Positions 16,573 to 25,504 are shown, numbered from the stretch's first letter. The stretch is 64,000 bases of DNA from Mucilaginibacter gossypii (GCF_900100945.1 NZ_FNCG01000004.1:372001-436000); one strand, 5' to 3'. Numbers and translations are program-made. The notes: a model not told the origin generated them from the letters alone.

Positions 16573-18573
16573 TTAGTCAGCTGTGTCTGGTTTGATATCT
16601 TCTTTATCGTCGGTGTCAAACTTGTAATCAAAGTCTTTATCCATTTTATCGCGGTAAAGTTTCATTTTTTGTTTAAACGCCGGGCTTTTCATATAGTCCC
16701 GCAGTTTTTTGCTGGCTTCTTTAAGCCGTTGTTGTGCCGCTCTAATTTCAGGGCTATCCTGGAAGCCGCGCATTTGCCGGCCAATGTCCCTCATATCCTC
16801 CTGTAGTTTTTTCATGTCGGGATTGTTGTAGGCCATCCTGATGCTATCGCCCATGGCCTGCATACGGTTTCTTTTGGCAATAAATTCCGGCGAGTCATAG
16901 CGGCTGCGGATTTTTTGGCCCAGGTTTTTCAATTGCTCTGTTTGCGCCTTCACATCGGCCGGGATCTTGCTTTGCAGTTCGTCCTGGTATTTTTTGTAGT
17001 TAGGGTCTCTATCGTCGTTATAACCACGATACCCACGATCATGCGGGATGCCATATTTTTTCTCCAGCTCTTCGTTCATTTTTTTAAACTCAGGACTGCT
17101 GTAATAAGCACCAATCTTGCGGCCTATCTCACCCATCTGTTCGCTGGTTTTTTTAGATTCGGACGTTTCGCCATATTCCTTTTGAAAATCTTCGCCCATT
17201 TTTTGCATTTCCAGCTTCATTTTTTCCATGCCTTCAGTATTATAATAGGCCTGCAGGGCTTTGCTTTTAGCTTCAAGCATTTCCTGTTGCTTTTTGAAAT
17301 CATTGCTGTTGTAGTATTTACCAATCAGCTCGCCTTGTTTGTTTACTTCGGCGCTGAGTTTTTCAAGCTCAGCATCGTTAAAACCGTCGTAGTTAAAAGA
17401 ATCATGGCGTTGTTTGGCTTTAACTATTTCGGCCTGGGTTTTCTTTTTATAGGTTACAGGTTTTTTAGTTTTAGGAGCCACCTTGCGTATGGTATCTTCC
17501 ACAAATAGAGCATGTAAGGCGGCAGGCGCAGCAACTTTTTTAACTGAGAGCTTGCCATCTTTTATGGTGGGGTTTAGCCAGGCAATGCTGCTAACGCCGG
17601 CAGCCATTATGGCAATGGCCACAAGCAGGTGGCGGATATTGCCTATAGGTTTCTTTGTTTTCATGATGCGTTCAATTCTGTTTAATAAATGATATTTTTT
17701 GCCATTAGCAGCCAGGGCCAGCTGTAAATGCTGCTGCCTGGTTTGCTCAAGCTTCAAAAGCGCGTGTGCATAGATCAAGGGTTGCTGTGTTGTTTGCACA
17801 ACAAGGTCATCGCAGCTGTTTTCGCGCTCCTGATTAATGATTCGATTAATTAATTGGGCAAAGGGATTAAAGAATAACAGTATGGAAATAAATTGCTGCA
17901 TCAGGTTCAGCAGGTAATCATTACGTTTAATGTGCGATAGCTCGTGCAGTAAAATGGCTTCAACCTCGGTAGCCGATAAGTATGTAGTAAGGGTTATCGG
18001 CACCAAAATAATGGGGCTTAAAAAGCCTATCATACAAGGGGCATCAACCATACGGCTAAAGTTTACCCACACATTTTTAGTAATGCCCAGCTTTTGGCAA
18101 AGCTCATCGGCAAAGTCCTGTAGCCTGTCGGCGGGTACCATGGTACGTTTTATCAGGCTGATCCTTTGCCAGCTTAAGCTAACTTTAAGCAGGTTAAATA
18201 CCAAACCAGCAAAGTAAAGGGCTGATATATAAGGCAGATAGCCTTTTATAACGTATTCGTAATAATTGTTTTGCGGTTTGAATGCTACTTCATGCAGCGG
18301 AAGGTAGAAACGTGGTAATAAAGATGGTGCATTGGCGGATGTAAAATTGATCCACTCGTGCAACCTGAACTGATGGATAAACGTGTATATAAACCAGGCG
18401 CTTATGGCAAGGATGGCGCCCATGGCCAAATTGTGCTTTTTAATGGCCGATAACTGCGGCCTGCAAATAAACACTAACCTTAAGGCAAACCATACTAACA
18501 AACCCTGCCATAACGATTGCAGAATAGTTACGCCCAACACCTGGCTTATATTATAGAATAAATTTTCCATCAC
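16573..18573 (-). CDS. M56 family (BlaR1/MecR1-like) sensor metallopeptidase
   Basis: An inner-membrane zinc metallopeptidase that in this family senses an envelope signal and relieves BlaI-type repression by proteolysis. About four N-terminal membrane segments are seen, with HELSH (210-214) and a third ligand Glu in QERENSCDD (about 250) between them, and a last helix at about 312-333. In place of a penicillin-binding sensor there is a charged 330-residue C-terminal region with six or so imperfect repeats of the type YYNSPEFKKM followed by a helix rich in Lys, Glu, Met and Gln. It starts 2 bases after blaI, so the two are one operon. Ligand unknown. Confidence 0.9.
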   Translation of the reverse strand: MMENLFYNISQVLGVTILQSLWQGLLVWFALRLVFICRPQLSAIKKHNLAMGAILAISAWFIYTFIHQFRLHEWINFTSANAPSLLPRFYLPLHEVAFKPQNNYYEYVIKGYLPYISALYFAGLVFNLLKVSLSWQRISLIKRTMVPADRLQDFADELCQKLGITKNVWVNFSRMVDAPCMIGFLSPIILVPITLTTYLSATEVEAILLHELSHIKRNDYLLNLMQQFISILLFFNPFAQLINRIINQERENSCDDLVVQTTQQPLIYAHALLKLEQTRQQHLQLALAANGKKYHLLNRIERIMKTKKPIGNIRHLLVAIAIMAAGVSSIAWLNPTIKDGKLSVKKVAAPAALHALFVEDTIRKVAPKTKKPVTYKKKTQAEIVKAKQRHDSFNYDGFNDAELEKLSAEVNKQGELIGKYYNSNDFKKQQEMLEAKSKALQAYYNTEGMEKMKLEMQKMGEDFQKEYGETSESKKTSEQMGEIGRKIGAYYSSPEFKKMNEELEKKYGIPHDRGYRGYNDDRDPNYKKYQDELQSKIPADVKAQTEQLKNLGQKIRSRYDSPEFIAKRNRMQAMGDSIRMAYNNPDMKKLQEDMRDIGRQMRGFQDSPEIRAAQQRLKEASKKLRDYMKSPAFKQKMKLYRDKMDKDFDYKFDTDDKEDIKPDTAD

Positions 18574-18575
18574 GT

Positions 18576-18953
18576 TTATTTTTTATCCTGATCAAATTGA
18601 TTCAAAAAATTTTTAATAGCGTCAATCTCGTCTTTTGATGCGCGGTGCTGGCCAAGCGCCTGGATCACCAAATCGGAAGTGGAGCCCTTAAATACAGTAG
18701 ACAAGATTTTATCCAGAGCGTTGCTTTGGGCCTGCTCCATTGTGAATAAAGCCTTGTAAACATGGGTTTTTGAAGTGGTGTCGCGCTCAACCATTCCCTT
18801 ATCATGCATAATTTGCATGAGTTTTAAGGTGGTGGTGTAGCCGGCATCCTTGTTTTTAGCAAGCTCCTCGTGAACTTCACGTACGGTGCACTGGCCCTTT
18901 TTCCAGATCACCTGTAAAATTTCAAGTTCGCTTTCTGTTGGTTTAATTTCCAT
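18576..18953 (-). CDS. BlaI/MecI/CopY family transcriptional repressor
   Basis: A 125-residue winged-helix repressor: PTESELEILQVIWKKGQ at the start, then KDAGYTTTLKLMQIMHDKG for the recognition region, and a C-terminal dimerisation helix set. In this family the repressor is cut by its partner M56 peptidase, here encoded 2 bases downstream. Two matching dyads lie upstream of the start (18966-19005), so autorepression is likely. No beta-lactamase gene is adjacent, so the regulon may lie elsewhere. Confidence 0.93.
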   Translation of the reverse strand: MEIKPTESELEILQVIWKKGQCTVREVHEELAKNKDAGYTTTLKLMQIMHDKGMVERDTTSKTHVYKALFTMEQAQSNALDKILSTVFKGSTSDLVIQALGQHRASKDEIDAIKNFLNQFDQDKK

Positions 18954-18965
18954 CTGTCTCTCTAT

Positions 18966-19005
18966 TACGAATTTCTTCGTACAAATATCTACGATAGATT
19001 TCGTA
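18966..19005 (-). promoter_or_regulatory. Tandem BlaI-type operators
   Basis: Two dyads of identical form, TACGA-N6-TCGTA, at 18966-18981 and 18990-19005. Centres are 24 bases apart, so the sites lie roughly on one face of the helix. The first is 13 bases before the blaI ATG. Confidence 0.8.
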
Positions 19006-19107
19006 TTTACAAATGGTTTTGAAATTATTTAACAAATTTTAACGGTAGGGTGGGTAGTGAGTGGTTGATTGGGTGAGTGAGGAAGAGGTTTGTCTGTTCA
19101 GAAAAAA

Positions 19108-19247
19108 TCCGAAATCGAACATCCGAAACGGCGTAGCCCTCTTGAACACCGTTGAAAGAACAATTAAATTGTGAAAAATCCAAAATCAAACAATCAGCAT
19201 CTTTTAACTATTTTTGCGCTGGAAACTCCGAAATCGAACATCCGAAA
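19108..19247. repeat. Direct repeats of a CCGAAATC-word element upstream of murB
   Basis: The same 21 bases occur at 19108-19128 and 19227-19247 (starting TCCGAAATCGAACATCC). A third variant follows at once (AAATCCGACATC, to 19257), and a weaker one, AAATCCAAAATCAAACAATC, begins near 19174. The murB -7 box lies between the copies. The same words reappear at 36676-36790. Confidence 0.85.
19209..19216 (+). promoter_or_regulatory. -7 box of murB
   Basis: TATTTTTG fits TAnnTTTG, 48 bases before the preferred ATG. The expected leader would contain the second CCGAAATC repeat. Confidence 0.55.
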
Positions 19248-19264
19248 TCCGACATCAAATACCC

Positions 19265-20284
19265 ATGCTGCAAATACAAGAAAACGTATCCCTCAAAAAT
19301 TTTAACACCTTCGGTATTGATACCAGCGCCCGTTATTTTGTAGAGATAGCCCATGAAACCGAACTAACAGAACTGTTTGCCGACCCGCAGTGGCAGCAAA
19401 CAGAGCGACTAATACTCGGTGGCGGCAGCAATATGCTTATGGTTGATGATTTTGACGGACTGGTTGTGCGCATGAACATCCGCGGTATTGAGCACCGGAT
19501 TAGTCATGACGATGTTTATGTAGAAGCAGGTGGTGGCGAGGTATGGAATGACCTGGTTAATTATTGCGTTGCGCATGAATATGCTGGTGTCGAAAATCTG
19601 AGCCTGATCCCGGGTTCGGTAGGGGCATCGCCTATACAAAATATAGGTGCCTATGGCGTGGAGCTTAAAGATGTATTTCACAGTTGCCGCGCTTTTGAAA
19701 TAGCGACAGGAACATTCAGAAATTTCAGCAAAGAGGATTGTAAATTTGGTTACCGCGAAAGCATTTTTAAAGCTGAACTGAAAGAACAGTATATTATAGT
19801 ATCGGTAAAGTTCCACTTATCGCTGGTGGCAAGCATTAACACCAGGTATGGGGCCATTGAGCAAGAATTACAAAACAGGGGTATCTCAAACCCTACTATT
19901 AAAGATGTATCGCAGGTGGTGGCGCATATCCGGGTATCCAAACTCCCCGATCCGTCAACTATAGGAAACGCGGGCAGCTTCTTTAAAAACCCGGTGATCA
20001 GTGCCGAAGAATTTGCTGTGGTGCAAGCTAAATTTCCTGATGTGGTAAATTATCCTGCTGCTGATGGCGGCGTAAAACTGGCTGCCGGATGGCTTATTGA
20101 ACAATGTGGATGGAAAGGAAAAACCGTGGGGCACACAGGAACATGGAAGAACCAAGCCCTGGTTTTGGTGAACCACGGAGGCGCTACGGGGCAGGAAGTG
20201 TATAACTTTTCGTCGCAAATCATAGACAGTGTGTACACTAAATTTGGCGTTACACTACAACGTGAGGTTAATATTATTAGTTAA
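19265..20284 (+). CDS. murB: UDP-N-acetylenolpyruvoylglucosamine reductase MurB
   Basis: FAD-dependent reductase that makes UDP-MurNAc, the second committed step of peptidoglycan synthesis in the cytoplasm. FAD-binding ILGGGSNML is at about 58-66, SLIPGSVGASPIQNIGAYG follows, the catalytic Ser lies in GNAGSFFKNP, and a Glu near the C terminus in REVNI completes the active site. The ATG at 19265 gives 339 residues starting MLQIQENVSLKNFNTFGID, the usual family start; a TTG at 19214 would add 17 residues encoded by the upstream repeat and is rejected. Confidence 0.95.
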   Translation: MLQIQENVSLKNFNTFGIDTSARYFVEIAHETELTELFADPQWQQTERLILGGGSNMLMVDDFDGLVVRMNIRGIEHRISHDDVYVEAGGGEVWNDLVNYCVAHEYAGVENLSLIPGSVGASPIQNIGAYGVELKDVFHSCRAFEIATGTFRNFSKEDCKFGYRESIFKAELKEQYIIVSVKFHLSLVASINTRYGAIEQELQNRGISNPTIKDVSQVVAHIRVSKLPDPSTIGNAGSFFKNPVISAEEFAVVQAKFPDVVNYPAADGGVKLAAGWLIEQCGWKGKTVGHTGTWKNQALVLVNHGGATGQEVYNFSSQIIDSVYTKFGVTLQREVNIIS

Positions 20285-20547
20285 ATAAGTTTATTTAAAG
20301 TGAATTTTCATTTTTAATAAAATTTCTTCTCAATAACATTCCTGTTACAAATGTTCCCTGAATAAGTTTGATTTTCTGCTGTAAAAATTCATAACGTTCT
20401 GTTTTTCAGTATTGTATTTGTAATCAATGTGTGAATATTACACAATGGGTAAGTTTCAATACTGATGTTTAAATGTGGACTTTTTACTACACACTTTGGC
20501 TTAATGGCATCATGCTTGTCTAATTGTTAACACAAAACTTTAACAAA
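20285..20547. other. Intergenic region with dyad before the sigma factor
   Basis: No gene is seen. A TGTGT-N7-ACACA dyad at 20428-20444, 104 bases before the sigma gene, could be a regulator site. The rest is AT-rich. Confidence 0.4.
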
Positions 20548-21084
20548 ATGACAAAGATTGAGTTTAACACCCTTGTACTACGTCAGGCGACTTCTTTAAG
20601 ATCATACGCTTTACATTTCACGCACGACGCAGACGATGCTAACGACCTTGTCCAGGATACAATGTTGAAGGCCATAACTTACTACAACAAGTTTAAGGAA
20701 GGCACCAATTTAAAAGGATGGTTATATACCATCATGAAAAACACATTCATCAACAACTATCGCCGTTTTGTTAAAATGAGCACTTTCGTTACCAAGAGTG
20801 ATGAAATATCATCGCCCAACCTGGTATTTAGTTCAACCAAAAATCAGGGCGAAGCCAAATTTGTTATGGATGATATTAAAAAAGCTTTAGACAGGCTACC
20901 CGAAGATTATTATGTACCCTTCACCATGTACTTTGAAGGTCATAAATACCATGAAATTGCCGATCACCTGGATATCCCGATCGGTACGGTAAAAACCCGT
21001 ATACACGTAGCACGCAAACTGCTCAAGAAAAACCTAAAGGCATATGATAACGGCATCGCCAAACCCGTTTACGCAGAGAATTAA
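20548..21084 (+). CDS. ECF-type RNA polymerase sigma factor
   Basis: A 178-residue extracytoplasmic-function sigma factor. Region 2 is clear (LRSYALHFTHDADDANDLVQDTM, then GWLYTIMKNTFINNYRR for promoter melting and -10 contacts), and region 4 ends with a helix-turn-helix (FEGHKYHEIADHLDIPIGTVKTRIH). No anti-sigma gene is adjacent, unlike the FecI/FecR type. Highly similar stand-alone sigma factors are common in Sphingobacteriaceae. The ATG at 20548 is preferred over a TTG at 20524. A bidirectional terminator follows. Confidence 0.93.
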   Translation: MTKIEFNTLVLRQATSLRSYALHFTHDADDANDLVQDTMLKAITYYNKFKEGTNLKGWLYTIMKNTFINNYRRFVKMSTFVTKSDEISSPNLVFSSTKNQGEAKFVMDDIKKALDRLPEDYYVPFTMYFEGHKYHEIADHLDIPIGTVKTRIHVARKLLKKNLKAYDNGIAKPVYAEN

Positions 21085-21113
21085 TATTTAATTAAACTCC
21101 ATCATATATATAG

Positions 21114-21142
21114 AAGAAACCCGCTCATGAGGCGGGTTTCTT
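21114..21142. terminator. Bidirectional terminator after the sigma factor
   Basis: AAGAAACCCGC pairs perfectly with GCGGGTTTCTT around a 7-base loop. It can serve both the sigma gene and the converging minus-strand gene. Confidence 0.9.
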
Positions 21143-21172
21143 GTTTCAATCCAGGTTATTAACCGGGCTGTG

Positions 21173-21780
21173 TTATCTTAAAAAAGGTACAGCCGGCTGA
21201 TAAAATATTTGCCGGGTATTATATACCAATACGCTGTTGAAAACGATATAAATAAAGTTTGTAGCATAAAACAACGGCATACTCAATAATATAAGTTCGC
21301 CCACGCCAAGGTTCAATATAGATGAGGGAATATGAAAAAATTCGTGGTTAAAAAGAACAATAGCTGTTAAAACGATAGCTAAACACCATGATATTTGAAA
21401 ATTGATAAGCCGTTTACAAGGTTTATCTATATCCTTTATTTTTTTTCTGTTGGATAACCACAAGGCCAGTGGCAATGCTATTCCCAACATAGGGAATATA
21501 ATGAAGCTTAAGGCTGATAAATTGAATTGTAGTAAGAAGTTTCTGCTATCATGATTCAAAATTCCTGCCGGTTCGAAAGGCAATTCTGTTAAATCTTCAG
21601 GAGTAATATTTAGTGCGGTTGCCAGTCTTTTAAGTGTATCGCCCCTTGCGTCTGTTCATCGTTTTCTATTCGTTGCACGGTTCTTAAACTTAGTTGGGCT
21701 TGTTCAGCCAATTCTTCCTGGCTTAATCCTTTACGGTTGCGCAATTCCTTAATCTTTTTTCCGGGGTTATAGGTTTTCAT
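21173..21780 (-). pseudogene. Frameshifted HTH (XRE) regulator with membrane domain
   Basis: From the ATG at 21780 the minus strand encodes a classic XRE helix-turn-helix (KKIKELRNRKGLSQEELAEQ, then SLRTVQRIEND) but this frame stops after 56 residues. The continuation of such proteins, RGDTLKRLATALNITPEDL, is found in a neighbouring frame and runs into a 136-residue stretch with three or four membrane helices ending at 21173. One missing base near 21646-21655 explains the switch: 608 bases instead of 609. An intact gene would encode about 202 residues. It could be a recent mutation or a sequencing error. Confidence 0.8.
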
Positions 21781-21870
21781 ATTGATATATTTTGCTGAAC
21801 AAAAGTATAACTGCCTAAAGATATTAATTGCCGACTTGTTTACGTCATGTTTACGACATTGCTGTTATTG

Positions 21871-23349
21871 CTAATACGCCAACTTCTTCATTGCCTCCTT
21901 CGCTACCACCTGCCCTGAGATAATTGCCGGCGGCACACCTGGCCCGGGCACAGTAAGCTGGCCAGTATACAACAGGTTGTTGATATGTTTTGCCTGCATG
22001 GCGGGTTTAAAAAAAGCAGTTTGGGCAAGTGTATTTGCCAACCCGTAAGCGTTGCCTTTAAAGGAATGATAATCGACTTTGAAATCATTTAGCGCATAGC
22101 TCCGTTTCACCACGATCGAATCCCTTATGTCATGCCCGGTAATCTGAGCAAACCTATCCATCATCAGGGTGAAATATTTTTCGCGGATGGTTTCGTCATC
22201 ATTTAAGCCCGGCGCTATCGGCATCAGGAAAAACAGGTTCTCGCCGCCCTCGGGGGCAACCGTGCTATCCGTTTTTGAACTACAGCAAACATAAAACAAC
22301 GGACTGGAGGGCCATTGGGGCGCAGTATAGATCTCCTTGGCATGCAATTCAAAGTCTTCGTCGAAGAATAGGTTATGGTGCTGTATGTTCGGCACTTTTT
22401 TATTAGTGCCGATATAGAACAATAAGCTCGATGGCGACATCGTACGGCTATTCCAGTATTTAGTAGTGTAGTTACGATAGGGTTTTTCAATTAAATGCTG
22501 GTCAACATGTTGATAATCTGCCCCTGCAATTACCATATCGGCGGTGAATACGCCGTTATTGGTTTGGATTTTATCAACCTGTTTATCCTGTATATTGATT
22601 TTTGTAACCTCTGTATTGAGCTTGATCTCAACCCCCAGTTCGATGGCCATGCTTACCATAGCTTTTACTATTTCGTTCATGCCACCCATAGGGTACCAGG
22701 TGCCCAGGGCAAGGTCCGCATAGTTCATCATGCTATACATGGCTGGGGTATTTTGCGGGGTGGCTCCTAAAAATAACACGGGGAACTCCAGTAGTTTAAT
22801 TAATTGGGGGTTTTTAAAATATTTGCGTACATGGCTGCTCATACTGGTAAGCAGCTGCATGCTGAAGCTTTTTTTGATAAGGTTAAAGTCGATAAATTCG
22901 GTGATGGAATGGGAGGGGCGGAAAACGTACTCACCCATGCCTACTTTATATTTATATGCCGCCTGGTTTAAAAAATCCCGTAATGCTTTACTACTGCCAG
23001 GTTCGGCTTGTTCAAACAGGGCTTCAAGCTCAACCATATCCGCTGGAACATCAAATATTTCATTTTTGCTGTAATAAACACGGTAGCCGGGATCAAGCCT
23101 TTTTAGCCGGTAATAATCGGAAGTTTTTTTGCCGAACAGTGCAAAAAAGTTTTCAAATACGTCGGGCATCCAGTACCAGCTTGGCCCCATATCAAACCTG
23201 AAACCATCCTGCTCCCAGGCCCTGGCACGGCCGCCGGGCTGGTCATTTTTTTCCAGTATGGTAACTTTAAATCCTTCTTTAGCTAAAACACAGGCTGCTG
23301 ATAAACCAGCAAATCCCGAACCAATAACAATAATATGTTTGCTGTTCAT
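21871..23349 (-). CDS. crtI: Phytoene desaturase CrtI
   Basis: FAD-dependent desaturase that turns phytoene into lycopene, membrane associated. The N-terminal dinucleotide motif GSGFAGLSAACVLA is followed by LEKNDQPGGRA, and the C terminus has the bacterial CrtI signature LLYTGQLTVPGPGVP. From the ATG at 23349 it has 492 residues; a TTG six codons upstream also lies in frame but adds no known family sequence. It is transcribed divergently from crtB with only 81 bases between, so the two operons share a control region. Confidence 0.95.
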   Translation of the reverse strand: MNSKHIIVIGSGFAGLSAACVLAKEGFKVTILEKNDQPGGRARAWEQDGFRFDMGPSWYWMPDVFENFFALFGKKTSDYYRLKRLDPGYRVYYSKNEIFDVPADMVELEALFEQAEPGSSKALRDFLNQAAYKYKVGMGEYVFRPSHSITEFIDFNLIKKSFSMQLLTSMSSHVRKYFKNPQLIKLLEFPVLFLGATPQNTPAMYSMMNYADLALGTWYPMGGMNEIVKAMVSMAIELGVEIKLNTEVTKINIQDKQVDKIQTNNGVFTADMVIAGADYQHVDQHLIEKPYRNYTTKYWNSRTMSPSSLLFYIGTNKKVPNIQHHNLFFDEDFELHAKEIYTAPQWPSSPLFYVCCSSKTDSTVAPEGGENLFFLMPIAPGLNDDETIREKYFTLMMDRFAQITGHDIRDSIVVKRSYALNDFKVDYHSFKGNAYGLANTLAQTAFFKPAMQAKHINNLLYTGQLTVPGPGVPPAIISGQVVAKEAMKKLAY

Positions 23350-23417
23350 GTTTAATGTGAAGCCCAAGATAAGAAAAATGTTTTAGGCCTATAAAAAACA
23401 ATACCGCTTTGAATTTG

Positions 23418-23425
23418 TACTTTTG
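23418..23425 (+). promoter_or_regulatory. -7 box of the crtB operon
   Basis: TACTTTTG fits TAnnTTTG but ends only 5 bases before the first ATG (23431). Transcription would start at about that ATG, implying either a leaderless message or use of the ATGs at 23449 or 23452. Confidence 0.55.
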
Positions 23426-23430
23426 AAAAA

Positions 23431-24282
23431 ATGACCACGCGAGTGCCGATGATGAACCTGTACGATGAAACTTGTTTTGAATGCAGTAAACTTATAACAA
23501 AAAAATATAGCACTTCCTTTAGTCTGGGCATTAGAACTTTCGATAAAAGTTTTCGTTATCCTATTTATGCCATTTACGGCTTTGTACGTTACGCTGATGA
23601 AATTGTAGATACCTTTCATGGGTACGACCAGCAGCAACTGATCAACAGTTTTGAGGAAGAGACCTTTAAGGCGATTGAAGAAAGGATCAGCACTAATCCT
23701 GTGATTCATTCTTTTCAACAGGTAGTTAACCAGTTTGAGATCGATCATGAATTGATCAGGGCTTTTCTGCGATCAATGGAAATGGACCTGCATAATAAAG
23801 CCTATGATGAGGATAGCTACCAAACTTATATCTATGGTTCGGCAGAGGTTATCGGCATGATGTGCCTGCGTGTTTTTACCAATGATGATATTCAGTATCA
23901 GGCCCTTGTACCGAAGGCCCGAAGCTTGGGGGCAGCTTTCCAAAAGATCAATTTTTTAAGGGATGTTAAGGCAGATTATACAGAACGTGGGCGCTCATAC
24001 TTTCCCGGGGTCGATTTCAATAATTTTACCGAGCATGATAAGCTTGCCATTGAGGCGGAAATTAAACACGATTTTGATGAAGCCTTTGAGGGGATAAAAT
24101 GCCTGCCTGCCGGTACCAGGCTTGGGGTTTATATTGCCTATATTTACTACCTGCAGTTGTTTAAAAAAATAAGTTACACACCTGCCAATGTAATACTACA
24201 AAAACGCATCAGGGTTTCTGATTTGTGTAAAATGAGTTTGTACATCAAAGCTGTTCTGCAGCAAAAGTTAAATGTTATTTAA
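23431..24282 (+). CDS. crtB: Phytoene synthase CrtB
   Basis: Condenses two geranylgeranyl diphosphates to phytoene. The first Asp-rich motif is DEIVD (residues 56-60 from this start) and the second is LRDVKADYTERGR; both bind magnesium-diphosphate. SCKLITKKYST-like sequence at the N terminus is typical of Bacteroidota CrtB. Three in-frame ATGs are possible (23431, 23449, 23452); the promoter position favours the later two. Length is 283 or slightly less. Its stop codon overlaps the next start by one base (TAATG), so translation is probably coupled. Confidence 0.94.
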   Translation: MTTRVPMMNLYDETCFECSKLITKKYSTSFSLGIRTFDKSFRYPIYAIYGFVRYADEIVDTFHGYDQQQLINSFEEETFKAIEERISTNPVIHSFQQVVNQFEIDHELIRAFLRSMEMDLHNKAYDEDSYQTYIYGSAEVIGMMCLRVFTNDDIQYQALVPKARSLGAAFQKINFLRDVKADYTERGRSYFPGVDFNNFTEHDKLAIEAEIKHDFDEAFEGIKCLPAGTRLGVYIAYIYYLQLFKKISYTPANVILQKRIRVSDLCKMSLYIKAVLQQKLNVI

Positions 24283-24827
24283 TGTTCAGCAAGATCTTTT
24301 TTATAGCCAGCATATTGGCATTGGTATTTGGGTTGAAAACGGCTGAAGCCGAAGAACCCAATCTGAAAGTACTGCGCAAGCAAATGCTTATTGCTATTGA
24401 TAAAAGCAAAACCACCGATTCGTTGTTTAATAACCTTAATGGTATCAAAGAAAAGAGTGGTATAGTCAATGGTTTTATAGGCGGCCTGTTTGCCTTAAAA
24501 GCCAAACATGCCTGGAACCCATATTTAAAATTGAAATATCTTAACAGATCGGAAAAGGTATTTAGGCAGGCATTAATTGAAGATCCGCATAATATCGAGA
24601 TCAGGTTCATGCGCTTTTCTGTTGAACACAATGTGCCTTCTATTTTAGGCTTTAATAAAGACCTTGCTGCGGATACTGAGGATATCATAGCCCAACTGGG
24701 TAAAAAGAATTATGGCTCGGCCGATAAGGAATTGACAATCCAGATTATCAAATTCCTGCTTCATTCCAAAAGATGTACTCCTGCCCAAAGCCAGGCACTC
24801 AATAAACACTTAACCGAACTTACGTGA
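24282..24827 (+). CDS. Unknown secreted helical protein in the carotenoid operon
   Basis: 181 residues with a signal peptide (1-22, ending TAEAEE). The mature part is alpha-helical and resembles TPR-like packing (YLNRSEKVFRQALIEDPHNIEIRFMR). I recall similar small proteins in other Bacteroidota carotenoid clusters but no assigned function. It overlaps crtB by one base and crtY by four (GTGA), so it is firmly part of the operon. A role in carotenoid handling or transport in the envelope is possible but only inferred. Confidence 0.75.
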   Translation: MFSKIFFIASILALVFGLKTAEAEEPNLKVLRKQMLIAIDKSKTTDSLFNNLNGIKEKSGIVNGFIGGLFALKAKHAWNPYLKLKYLNRSEKVFRQALIEDPHNIEIRFMRFSVEHNVPSILGFNKDLAADTEDIIAQLGKKNYGSADKELTIQIIKFLLHSKRCTPAQSQALNKHLTELT

Positions 24828-25504
24828 GATACACCTATTTACTGATCAACCTGCTAACGGTATTTTTTCCCGTTGTGCTTTCATTTGATAAAAGGGTGCA
24901 GTTTTACAAAACCTGGAAATTTATATGGCCCGGCATGGCCATTACCGGTTTGTTTTTTTTGTTTTGGGACGTGCTTTTTACCATAAGAGGTGTTTGGTCG
25001 TTCAATCCGGCATACATCATAGGCGTTAAGTTTTTTGGTTTGCCCTTAGAGGAAATGCTATTCTTTTTAACGGTACCGTTTGCCTGTATATTCATTTACG
25101 CCTGCCTTAATCACTATGTTAAGTGGCTGATGCCTTTCAGGCTTACCGGCATTATAAGCAGTATGGTAATATTGCTGAGCATCCTGATGCTGATATTATA
25201 TCACGACCGGCTTTATACCGAGATTACGTTTGGCTTATTGCTACTGCTTGTGGTGCTGATTCAATACGTTTTTAAGGCCGATTGGGTTAATCGTTATTAC
25301 CTTGCTTACATTGTGGCGCTTTTGCCTTTTTATATAGTAAACGGCATATTAACGTCTGTACCAATAGTGTTGTACAATAACGCCGAAAACCTGGGAAAGC
25401 GGGTTGGCACCATCCCATTTGAGGATCATTTTTACCTGATGGCTTTACTGCTCATGAACATTGGTTTTTTTGAATATTTTAAACGACAAAAGTTAAGCCA
25501 ATGA
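24824..25504 (+). CDS. Lycopene cyclase, fused CrtYc-CrtYd type
   Basis: Integral-membrane lycopene beta-cyclase of 226 residues with about seven hydrophobic helices. Both halves carry the cyclase motif: FFGLPLEEMLFFL near 75 and TIPFEDHFYLM near 195, so it is the fused form of the heterodimeric CrtYc/CrtYd enzymes found in archaea and Bacteroidota. The product is expected to be beta-carotene. The GTG at 24824 overlaps the upstream stop (GTGA) and its own stop overlaps the next ATG (ATGA). Confidence 0.9.
   Translation: MRYTYLLINLLTVFFPVVLSFDKRVQFYKTWKFIWPGMAITGLFFLFWDVLFTIRGVWSFNPAYIIGVKFFGLPLEEMLFFLTVPFACIFIYACLNHYVKWLMPFRLTGIISSMVILLSILMLILYHDRLYTEITFGLLLLLVVLIQYVFKADWVNRYYLAYIVALLPFYIVNGILTSVPIVLYNNAENLGKRVGTIPFEDHFYLMALLLMNIGFFEYFKRQKLSQ

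Noticed and set aside
16915..17508. 197-codon plus-strand frame with many Phe and Leu opposite the M56 gene
   Set aside because: It mirrors the Lys/Glu-rich repeats of the M56 C-terminal region; the hydrophobic look is the antisense of Lys and Glu codons.
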